Assembly: GCA_046047235.1 (NCBI GenBank)
Contig: JBJOII010000001.1
Span: 1 to 64,000, forward strand
From: JBMTVN01 sp046047235
Lineage (GTDB): Bacteria > Verrucomicrobiota > Verrucomicrobiia > Limisphaerales > JAHDYP01
Reading direction: 5' to 3'
DNA length: 64,000 bases
Position 1 is the stretch's first letter, and the number at the start of each line of letters is the position of its first letter. The notes beneath the pieces are model-generated. The model did no database searches, had not been told where the DNA came from, and saw nothing but the letters and a program-made list of their open reading frames with translations. Shown in pieces: positions 35,508-43,415 of this stretch. Position numbers and translations under genes: made by a program.

Positions 35508-36614
35508 ATGCAATCACAGAAAGTCCGCTGGGGAATCCTTGGTGCCGCCGGTATCGCCCACAAAAACTGGAAAGGCCTCCAACTCTCGGGCAACTCGATC
35601 GTCACGGGTGTTGCCAGCCGTAATCCAGACCACAGCCGAAAATTCATCGACGAGTGCCAGGCTGAAGTCCCGTTCGAGCAGGCCCCGCAGGTGTTCAACT
35701 CCTATGCCGACCTCCTCGCGAGTGATCAGGTCGATGCCGTCTACATCCCCCTGCCCACCGGCCCCCGCAAGGAATGGGTCATCCGCGCTGCCAAAGCCGG
35801 CAAGCACGTTGTTTGTGAGAAACCCTGCGGCGGAACCGTGGCCGACCTCCGCGAGATGCTCGCCGCCTGCGAAGCCAACAAAGTCCAGTTCATGGACGGC
35901 GTGATGTTCATGCACAGCGCCCGACTGGATACGCTTCGCGGGGTGCTGGACGACGCCAAAACGGTCGGGGACATGCGTCGTATCACCACAGCTTTCACCT
36001 TCGGACAAGCTCCCGAGTTTTTTACCGACAACATCCGTGTCCACAGTGTACTCGAACCCCTTGGCTGCCTCGGCGACCTGGGGTGGTACTGCGTCCGGTT
36101 CATCCTCTGGCTCATGCGTTGGCAGATGCCCGTCCAGGTCACCGGCCATCTGCTGGACCAACACGGCCGCCCGGACAGCCCGGCACCCGTATCCACCGGA
36201 TTCCAGGGCCACCTCCTCTTCCCCGGCAACGTCTCCGCCGACTACTATTGCTCCTTTGTCACCGAGACTGAGCAATGGGCACGCATCAGCGGCACCAAAG
36301 GCATCCTCGAAATCTCGGATTACGTGCTTCCCTGGAACGGGCCTGAGCTCCATTTCCAAACCCACCACACGGCCGTCGAAGCCAACGGCTGCAACTTCCA
36401 GCTCACGGACGTCGTACAACAACACACCACCCGGGAACACAGCCACGGCAACCCGAACGCCCAGGAAAGCCTCCTGTTCCGCAACTTCAGCGCCCAAGTG
36501 CTTTCCGGCACCCTCAACCCGGACTGGCCGGACCAAGCCCTCAAAACCCAGATCGTCACCAACGCCTGCCTCGACTCCGCGCAACAATCCGGACAAGCCG
36601 TCCGGCTGGCCTAA
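35508..36614 (+). CDS. Cytoplasmic Gfo/Idh/MocA-family oxidoreductase
   Basis: A 368-residue NAD(P)-dependent dehydrogenase without a signal peptide: Rossmann WGILGAAGIAHKNWKGL, VYIPLPTGPRKEWVIRAAKA, the EKPCGG lysine motif, then VMFMHSARLDTLRG and PLGCLGDLGWYCVRFILWLM, reminiscent of dihydrodiol/xylose-dehydrogenase-like members. It is divergent from the inositol operon across the heptad array, so a role in that pathway is possible but unproven. No ribosome site is visible before the ATG. Confidence 0.88.
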   Translation: MQSQKVRWGILGAAGIAHKNWKGLQLSGNSIVTGVASRNPDHSRKFIDECQAEVPFEQAPQVFNSYADLLASDQVDAVYIPLPTGPRKEWVIRAAKAGKHVVCEKPCGGTVADLREMLAACEANKVQFMDGVMFMHSARLDTLRGVLDDAKTVGDMRRITTAFTFGQAPEFFTDNIRVHSVLEPLGCLGDLGWYCVRFILWLMRWQMPVQVTGHLLDQHGRPDSPAPVSTGFQGHLLFPGNVSADYYCSFVTETEQWARISGTKGILEISDYVLPWNGPELHFQTHHTAVEANGCNFQLTDVVQQHTTREHSHGNPNAQESLLFRNFSAQVLSGTLNPDWPDQALKTQIVTNACLDSAQQSGQAVRLA

Positions 36615-36700
36615 ACACCGGCCCATCCCGGCCAGACTTCGAATAGCCCCCGCAACATCCGATTTGCCAGCCCTCCGCTCATGATCCATAACCTGCCTGC

Positions 36701-37762
36701 ATGAACCCCGCGCTGCCGACACTCCTCACCATACTCCTGTCTGTAATGTCAGTCCGTGCAGCCACCCCGCCCCAGATCGTCATCACAAACGAAGTCCTCC
36801 GCGCAACGGTCTACCTGCCCGCCAAAGAAAATGCCTTCTACCCAGGCACGCGCTTCGACCACGCAGGCATGATCGGCAGCCTGCAGTTCGCCGGTCACGA
36901 CTTCTTCCCCCAATGGTTCGACCGCATTGATCCCGCTGTCCATGACTTCACCTATGACGGCAACGCCATCGCGGCCAGCCCCTGCACAGCCGCCACGGGG
37001 CCAGCCGAAGAATTCTCAACGAATGGAAAGCCTCTCGGTTTCGATACAGCCAAACCGGGCGACACATTCATCAAAATCGGGGTCGGCCTCCTCACCCGGC
37101 CTGACGACCGCGACTACGATCCCTACCGGGTGTATGCGCTGCGGAATGCCGGCCGTTGGAACATCCGAACCACCCCCCGGTCAGTCGAATGCCAGCAGCA
37201 GCTGGAGGACCCCGCCTCAGGCTACGCCTACGACTACCGCAAAACCATCTACCTGGCTCCAGGTGACACCCCCCGACTGATCCTCGCCCACCACCTCCGC
37301 AACCTCGGACGTCAAACGCTGGAAACCGACGTCTACAACCACAACTTTCTCTTCCTGGACCGGCTCCCCCCGACTCCCGGAACCACCATCACCCTGCCAT
37401 TTAACATTCAGGCCACACCGGTGCCAGATCCCTCCCTCGCCACAATCCAGGGCCAATCAATCCACTTCCAAAAAACCTTCTCCGGCGAAGACCGCATCTT
37501 CATGCGCATCGAAGGCTTTGGAACCTCCGCAGCCGACTACGATATCCGCATCGAAAACCCGCAGGCAGGTGCCGGACTCCGTATCCGGGGAGACCGCCCG
37601 CTGGCACGCATGGCCCTGTGGAGCATCCGCGCCCCGATCTCTCTCGAACCCTTCCTGCACATTCGCATCGATCCCGGAGAGGAATATCAATGGCAGATCG
37701 CCTATGATCTCTACGCCCTCAAACAACCCGCCCCACAAACGCTCAGATTGCCCGCCAACTAG
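36701..37762 (+). CDS. Secreted hypothetical protein, possible galactose-mutarotase-like fold
   Basis: A 353-residue exported protein with signal peptide MNPALPTLLTILLSVMSVRA. It is beta-rich throughout. AFYPGTRFDHAGMIGSLQFA, VYNHNFLFLD and RMALWSIRAPISLEPFLHI recall aldose-epimerase-like sugar-binding folds, but I see no diagnostic catalytic pair. It follows the Gfo/Idh/MocA gene by 86 bases, so co-expression is plausible. Function unknown. Confidence 0.65.
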   Translation: MNPALPTLLTILLSVMSVRAATPPQIVITNEVLRATVYLPAKENAFYPGTRFDHAGMIGSLQFAGHDFFPQWFDRIDPAVHDFTYDGNAIAASPCTAATGPAEEFSTNGKPLGFDTAKPGDTFIKIGVGLLTRPDDRDYDPYRVYALRNAGRWNIRTTPRSVECQQQLEDPASGYAYDYRKTIYLAPGDTPRLILAHHLRNLGRQTLETDVYNHNFLFLDRLPPTPGTTITLPFNIQATPVPDPSLATIQGQSIHFQKTFSGEDRIFMRIEGFGTSAADYDIRIENPQAGAGLRIRGDRPLARMALWSIRAPISLEPFLHIRIDPGEEYQWQIAYDLYALKQPAPQTLRLPAN

Positions 37763-37867
37763 CCGTCACCCGCCACGGCCCCGTTACAATTCCACCGCTC
37801 GGTTTTCATTGCCTCCCGCACCGGGATGGTGTGTGGTTAACCAAGTCAAGAGAGACCAGTCTATCCC

Positions 37868-39475
37868 ATGAAACGCTCGTTCCATCTCATCACCAACCTG
37901 CTCCTTATCGCTGCCACCAGTTCGCTGGCCGTCGCTGAGGCGCCCATCACCATCACAGTAAAGAACTTCCGCTCGCTGACCAACATGGTCGCCAAGATCG
38001 CGGATACAGCCTCACCCGGATCCTCCTACCAGGTGCTCTCCGGCCTGCAAGGCATGCTCAGTGACGCCACCCTCGAAGCCATCGACACCGAACGCCCCTG
38101 GCACGCCGCAGTCTGGATCGAAAGCCTCGGCGGCACCCCCGCCATGAGCCTCTTCCTGCCCACCAAAGACTACAGCGCACTGAAATCGTCCCTCGAATAC
38201 GGCCCGCTCATGAACGGCCCGTCCGGCGCCGCCGAAGTCTCCGAGAACGGCTCCTACGCCGCCCTCTATTACCCCGGTGACATGGACTCGGAATCCGCCA
38301 GCTCCGAACACAAGGCCTGGAAATCCTCCAGCCTCAAATCGCTCGACGGAGTCATCGACCTCAGCATCCAACCCAGCGAACCCCTCCGCCAACAAATCGT
38401 CCAAAGCCTCGCCATGGTCCGCATGATGATCGGCGGCGCGTTTAGCTCCCAATCCCAGGACGCCTTCCCCGGTGTCGACCCCATGGTCATGTCCCAGCTG
38501 CTCGGCAGCTACTTCGATGTCATCGATATCGGCCTGAAAGGCTGGCAGAAACTCAGCATCGGCCTCGACCTGAGCGGCGAAAACCTCGCAGTCCGCCAAA
38601 GCCTCACCGCCATCGACGGCTCCGAACTCTCCAAATGGCTGCAAGGCAGCGATGGCAGCCTCGGCTCCGTCACCAGCTTCATCGACGAAACCTCCCCGGC
38701 CGCCTTCGCCATGCGCTGGGACGCCAACCCCGCCTACATGCCGACGTTGAAGAAATTCATGCGCCTCAGCATGCAAATGCAGGGCACCGCACCCGATTCC
38801 GAAGCCGTCGCCGAAACAGAAAAGCTCCTCGACCTCATGGCTCCCATGCAAGCCGCCGGAACCATCGACTTCGCCAATGGCATGGGAATCTCCGGCGTCT
38901 ACCAGTTCCCCGGCCGCGACGTAAACGAGATGTACGGCCTCATGCGCAAGTTCATCCAAAACTCCATGCAGGGCCAGGTCGGTGAAAACATGCCCTACAA
39001 AGAACTGAGCATTAAGGAAGGCCACCACAAAATCGGCAGCCAGTCCGTCGACCGCGTCACCATGGCCTTCAACCTCGACGCGCCCATGTACCAAATGCAG
39101 GGCCAGAAGGAAATCATCGAAGGCATGTTCCCCGGCGGCAAAATGGAGTTCGACTACGCTGTCAAAGGCGACAACCTCTTCGTCGCCTCCCCCGACCGGC
39201 TGGAACAACTCCTCGCCACCAGCAACTCCGCAGCCAAAACCCAGATCGGCACACTGCGCCCCACCACCGTCCTCGCCGCACGGATCAATATGCTCAAGCT
39301 CGTCCCGCAGTTCATGAAGAATAACCCCATGGTCCCCGAAACCACGCGGAACCAATTCAATAATATCGATAGCACCGGCACGGATATCCGCATGACCATC
39401 GACCTCGATGGCTCACTCAAGGGCGAAACGCTCGTCCCCCTGCGCCTCATCAAGAACGTGGCCCAGTCCATGTAA
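37868..39475 (+). CDS. Large secreted hypothetical protein
   Basis: A 535-residue exported protein: signal MKRSFHLITNLLLIAATSSLAVAEA, then a long alternating sequence rich in Met and Gln (AYMPTLKKFMRLSMQMQGTA, GLMRKFIQNSMQGQVGENM). No catalytic motif or transmembrane helix is seen. A near-perfect intrinsic terminator follows, so it is the last gene of its transcript. I do not recognise the family. Confidence 0.7.
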   Translation: MKRSFHLITNLLLIAATSSLAVAEAPITITVKNFRSLTNMVAKIADTASPGSSYQVLSGLQGMLSDATLEAIDTERPWHAAVWIESLGGTPAMSLFLPTKDYSALKSSLEYGPLMNGPSGAAEVSENGSYAALYYPGDMDSESASSEHKAWKSSSLKSLDGVIDLSIQPSEPLRQQIVQSLAMVRMMIGGAFSSQSQDAFPGVDPMVMSQLLGSYFDVIDIGLKGWQKLSIGLDLSGENLAVRQSLTAIDGSELSKWLQGSDGSLGSVTSFIDETSPAAFAMRWDANPAYMPTLKKFMRLSMQMQGTAPDSEAVAETEKLLDLMAPMQAAGTIDFANGMGISGVYQFPGRDVNEMYGLMRKFIQNSMQGQVGENMPYKELSIKEGHHKIGSQSVDRVTMAFNLDAPMYQMQGQKEIIEGMFPGGKMEFDYAVKGDNLFVASPDRLEQLLATSNSAAKTQIGTLRPTTVLAARINMLKLVPQFMKNNPMVPETTRNQFNNIDSTGTDIRMTIDLDGSLKGETLVPLRLIKNVAQSM

Positions 39476-39500
39476 CCCTGCCCCAATAACCCGCTTCACA

Positions 39501-39530
39501 AGCCCCGGCCCCCAAGGCCGGGGCTTTTTA
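39501..39530 (+). terminator. Intrinsic terminator
   Basis: A perfect 10-bp stem AGCCCCGGCC with its complement, a five-base loop (CCCAA) and an immediate TTTTT tail, beginning 26 bases after the preceding stop codon. Confidence 0.95.
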
Positions 39531-39569
39531 TTTCTCAGCCCCCAACACCACCATGCCTGCCTGGGACGA

Positions 39570-39719
39570 TTCACGCGGTTCACCCCAGATTCACGCTCAG
39601 CTCCCTTCACAGGGTAAACCTCACCACCCACACCCCAAACCTCACCACCCCACCGACCCACCCACGCCCTCCATTCACGTCAGGCTGCGTTCACGCGGTT
39701 CACCCCAGATTCACGCTCA
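39570..39719. repeat. 30-bp exact direct repeat pair, 120-bp period
   Basis: An identical 30-mer beginning TTCACGCGGTTCACC and ending AGATTCACGCTCA occurs at 39570-39599 and 39690-39719. Inside each copy TTCACGC is itself repeated. The stretch between also has two AAACCTCACCAC strings. The surrounding gap 39476-39876 holds no gene. A further tandem GACGACTTACT pair lies at about 39819-39841. Confidence 0.85.
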
Positions 39720-39876
39720 TGGGTAGGAAATTACCCCAAAAAAACGGCCCATAGGCCCTATTCCGGGGGTGAAAATTGGGAGAACCTGTTGCAATCCAGT
39801 AGGTTGCCGTGGTCCGACGACGACTTACTCGACGACTTACTTTGCGTAGTTGAGGCAATCTGGCATTGTGCCCCCC

Positions 39877-41484
39877 ATGCACGCCCGCCAGTCACGCATC
39901 CTCGCCGCGCTGCTCATCCTCGCCGCAAGCTACATCCAGCCCCGGGCAGCCACTCCCGCCAAGCCCAACGTGCTGTTGATTGTAGCCGACGACATGGGCT
40001 TCTCCGATCTGGGCTGCTACGGCGGAGAGATCTCTACCCCGAACCTTGACGGACTTGCCGCCAACGGCCTGCGCTTTGCCCAGTTCTACAACACCGCCCG
40101 TTGCTGGCCCACCCGCGGCGCACTCATGACCGGCTACTACGCCCAGCAAATCCGGCGGGACACGGTTCCCGGAGTAAAGAGCGGCGGTGGTGGCACGCGC
40201 CCCGACTGGGCACCACTCCTGCCCGAACGCCTCCGCCCCCTCGGCTACCGCTCCTATCACTCAGGTAAATGGCACATCGACGGACCCCGTATGGCAGGCG
40301 GTTTCGACGCCTCCTACAGCGTCGAGGACCACGACCGCTTCTTCTATCCCAAACGACACCTGGCGAATGACAAGGACCTCCCTCCCATCGAACCCGGCTC
40401 AGGTTATTACTCCACCACCGCCATTGCCGACCACGCGATCCGCTGCCTGCAAGACCACGCCGAAAACCATGCTGACCAACCCTTCTTCCATTACCTCTGC
40501 TTCCTCTCACCCCACTTCCCACTCCACGCACCGCCGGAGGACATCAACCGCTACCTCCATCGCTACCAGGGAGGCTGGGACGTCCTCCGCCAGGAACGCT
40601 GGCAACGCATGCAGGACCTCGGACTCGTCAATCACCCGCTGCCTCCAATGGAAGCCGAGGTCGGCCCCCCCTACCATTTCCCGAAGGCCCTCGAACAACT
40701 CGGCCCCAACGAGGTCAACCGCCCCCTCCCCTGGAACACCCTCACCCCCGATCAGCAGTCTTTCCAGGCAGCGAAAATGGCGGTGCACGCCGCCATGGTG
40801 GATCGCATGGACCAGGAAATCGGCCGCGTCATCAGCCAGCTCAAGACCATGAACGCCCTCGACAATACGCTCATCCTCTTCCTGTCCGATAACGGGGCCA
40901 GCGCCGAAATCATGGTCCGCGGTGACGGCCACGACCAAAACGCGCCACCCGGATCACCCGCCTCCTTCCTGTGCCTCGGTCCCGGCTGGTCCAGTGCCGC
41001 CAATACCCCCCATCGTCGACATAAAACCTGGGTCCACGAAGGCGGCATCTCCACCCCGCTCATCGCCCACTGGCCCCAAGGTATCCACCACCGCGGCCAA
41101 TGGCGCGCAACCCCCACCCACGTCATCGACATCGCCCCCACCATCGTCGAACTCGCCGGCGGTTCCTGGCCAGACGCATGGAACCACTCGAGCGCCCCCA
41201 AAACTCCCGGTCGCAGCCTCGCCCCAGTCCTCCAACACAACACCAACGCACTCCATGACTCCATCTGGTGGCTCCACGAAGGCCATCGCGCCATCCGCGC
41301 AGGTGACTGGAAAGCAGTTCGCGACGGTGATGACCAACCCTGGGAACTCTACAACCTCGCCAACGACCGGGGCGAATCCCTGAACCTCGCCGCCACCGAA
41401 CCCGAACGCCTCCAAACACTCGTCGCCCTCTGGGAAACCCAATGGGCCGCCATCCAGGAAAACGCCAAACCACCCGAAGAGTAG
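39877..41484 (+). CDS. Secreted arylsulfatase-family sulfatase
   Basis: A 535-residue exported sulfatase: signal segment MHARQSRILAALLILAASYI, metal-binding VLLIVADDMGFSDLGCYGGE, and the formylglycine motif C76-W-P-T-R-G followed by ALMTG. SGKWHIDG and FLSDNGASAE provide the other calcium and active-site residues. It needs an anaerobic or FGE maturase that is not in this window. ATG 39877 was chosen over an upstream ATG (39850) because it opens the signal peptide. Type I sulfatases of this kind desulfate algal or mucin glycans or choline sulfate; substrate undetermined. Confidence 0.94.
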   Translation: MHARQSRILAALLILAASYIQPRAATPAKPNVLLIVADDMGFSDLGCYGGEISTPNLDGLAANGLRFAQFYNTARCWPTRGALMTGYYAQQIRRDTVPGVKSGGGGTRPDWAPLLPERLRPLGYRSYHSGKWHIDGPRMAGGFDASYSVEDHDRFFYPKRHLANDKDLPPIEPGSGYYSTTAIADHAIRCLQDHAENHADQPFFHYLCFLSPHFPLHAPPEDINRYLHRYQGGWDVLRQERWQRMQDLGLVNHPLPPMEAEVGPPYHFPKALEQLGPNEVNRPLPWNTLTPDQQSFQAAKMAVHAAMVDRMDQEIGRVISQLKTMNALDNTLILFLSDNGASAEIMVRGDGHDQNAPPGSPASFLCLGPGWSSAANTPHRRHKTWVHEGGISTPLIAHWPQGIHHRGQWRATPTHVIDIAPTIVELAGGSWPDAWNHSSAPKTPGRSLAPVLQHNTNALHDSIWWLHEGHRAIRAGDWKAVRDGDDQPWELYNLANDRGESLNLAATEPERLQTLVALWETQWAAIQENAKPPEE

Positions 41485-41963
41485 TCCTGGCCGCAGCGCA
41501 CCCCAACCCCTGTCCTTCGTAGCTCGAGGAGCGAAGGCGGGTGTGTCGTCCGCGAAACATTGGCCCCACCTCGCGCACTCTTCGGGATCGCTATCGCTAT
41601 CGAAATCGAGATCGAACGCGACTTGGTCGCGAGTAGCCGGAAGAGCGCAGGGAGATGACAGTAACTACGCGCCGCCCAGCGACACCGCGCTCTCCGCTCC
41701 CACGGCCTCCCCTCTCCTCTCTCCTCTCTCCCTGCGGCCCGCCCTCGGGTCGCAAGAGCTCTCAGCTCTCAGCCCTCAGCTCTCAGCCCTCAGCTCTCAG
41801 CCCTCAGCCCTCAGCCCTCAGCTCTCAGCCCTCAGCCCTATCTCCCTCCTGCTCGGCGCAACCGCGCCGACTATCTGTCCCGAAACTCCACCCCCGTCCC
41901 GCGCCCAAAGTCTCGACACCGCCTCTCGTCGATGGTCCACTCACACCTCGCATCCCTAACTGT
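41485..41963. repeat. Intergenic repeat block: hairpin, hexamer and 11-unit heptad array
   Basis: Holds CGTAGCTCGAGGAGCGAAGG (near 41518), the second ATCGCT/ATCGAA hexamer array (41587-41620), a CTCTCC-rich tract (about 41705-41731), and eleven heptads alternating CTCTCAG and CCCTCAG (41759-41835). The frame of the downstream oxidoreductase is open through this block, but the translation (PSALSPQPSALS-like) is repeat, not protein. Confidence 0.85.
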
Positions 41964-43367
41964 ATGAACACGGCCCACACCCCCTCCTCCAACCCGTCCG
42001 CTTCAACCACCCGCCGCTCGTTCCTGAAGCGCATCGGACTTGCCAGCTCCGCCCTGTCCCTGCCCCAGTTCGCCAGCGCCGCTGCATTAGGTCGCGACGG
42101 CAACACGCCGCCAAGCGAACGCATTCGCATGGGCTTCATCGGCCTCGGCGGACAGGGCACCGGCCACTTGCTCGGCGGCGCCTGGACCTACGTCCCCGGA
42201 GGTTATGTCGCCCGGCCCGACGTGCAAGTGCTGGCAGTCTGCGACGTGCGCCGCGAACGCCGCGAAAGCGCCTGGACCCGCTGCAACCAGATGTACGCCC
42301 AGGCCCGCGGGGTCGCCACTTACAACGGCGTCCAAGCCTACAACGACTTCCGCGAAGTGATCGGACGCGAGGACATCGATGCCGTCCTGCTCGCCCTCCC
42401 CTATCACTGGGCCGCCACCATGGCCACCATGGCCATGCGCGCCGGCAAGGATGTCTACTGCGAAAAGCCCATCGCCACCACCATCCGCCAAGGCCTCAAT
42501 CTCATCGAAACCGCCAACCGCTTCGGCCGCGTCTACCAAGCCGGCACCCAGCAACGCTCCGAATACGGCGGCAAATTCCGCCAAGCCTGCGAACTCGTCC
42601 GTAACGGCCGCATCGGCCAGCTCAAGGAAGTCTATGCCTACCGCCAGCCCGGCGCCTTCTTCCCCGCGTCGTGGACTTCCGGGGCCTCGGTGCCAGTACC
42701 CGCCGGCTTCGACTGGGACATGTGGCTGGGACCGCTCCCCTGGCGCCCGTTCGGCGGTGAAGCCGGCCATACGCTCTCAGGACTCTTCGTCGGCGACGTC
42801 AACTGGAGCCCGCACCACTACGATATCATCCAGTGGACCGTCGACCCTGACCTCAGCAAAACCGTGGATATCGAATACGTTCCCGCCAACGCCGGCGCCG
42901 GCACCGGACAACACCCGGCCGGTGCTGCGGGACGCCCCGAGGATGGCCAGGTCCACTACCATTACTCCAACGGTGTCGTGATCCACTCGACCCCCTACCC
43001 CAACGAACCCGTCGGCGGTGAAGGCGGTGCCTGCTTCGTCGGTACTGAAGGCCGTATCGCCGTCGATCGCTCCAGCATCGTCTCCTACCCGGCAAACATC
43101 CTGACAACCCCTCTCAAGCCCGACGACGAGCGCGTCTACTACACCAATAGTCATTCAGGGAACTTCCTCGAGTGCATCCGGAGCCGGCGGCGCACGATCT
43201 GCGATGCGGAAACCGCGGTGAACACGATTAAAACAATCCTGACCGGCGGCATCGCCATGGCACTCCAACGCAGTGTTCGCTGGAACCCGGTGACCAGCAC
43301 GTTTGAAGGGGATGAAGCCGCCAACCGGCTCCTCTCGTTCACACCCCGCCCGCCCTGGCGCCTCTGA
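41964..43367 (+). CDS. TAT-exported Gfo/Idh/MocA-family oxidoreductase
   Basis: A 467-residue protein with twin-arginine signal TTRRSFLKRIGLASSALSL, Rossmann FIGLGGQGTGHLLGG, LPYHWAATMATMAMRAGKDV and the EKPIATT lysine motif. The C-terminal domain has GDVNWSPHHYDIIQW. Exported members of this family are common in Planctomycetes and Verrucomicrobia and act on sugars or carry tightly bound cofactor. The ATG at 41964 marks the start; upstream codons are repeats. It sits after the sulfatase, typical of polysaccharide-degradation loci. Confidence 0.92.
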   Translation: MNTAHTPSSNPSASTTRRSFLKRIGLASSALSLPQFASAAALGRDGNTPPSERIRMGFIGLGGQGTGHLLGGAWTYVPGGYVARPDVQVLAVCDVRRERRESAWTRCNQMYAQARGVATYNGVQAYNDFREVIGREDIDAVLLALPYHWAATMATMAMRAGKDVYCEKPIATTIRQGLNLIETANRFGRVYQAGTQQRSEYGGKFRQACELVRNGRIGQLKEVYAYRQPGAFFPASWTSGASVPVPAGFDWDMWLGPLPWRPFGGEAGHTLSGLFVGDVNWSPHHYDIIQWTVDPDLSKTVDIEYVPANAGAGTGQHPAGAAGRPEDGQVHYHYSNGVVIHSTPYPNEPVGGEGGACFVGTEGRIAVDRSSIVSYPANILTTPLKPDDERVYYTNSHSGNFLECIRSRRRTICDAETAVNTIKTILTGGIAMALQRSVRWNPVTSTFEGDEAANRLLSFTPRPPWRL

Positions 43368-43415
43368 TACCACCCGACCGCTGTAATCGAAATGAGCCAA
43401 GCCAAACCAACCTCC

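Noticed and set aside
38012..39355. 447-codon minus-strand frame opposite the secreted hypothetical
   Set aside because: Composition is a mirror of the plus-strand gene, which has a signal peptide and terminator.
41655..41963. Upstream extension of the TAT-exported oxidoreductase frame
   Set aside because: It translates the CCCTCAG/CTCTCAG heptads (PSALSPQPSALS). The twin-arginine signal begins at the ATG at 41964.
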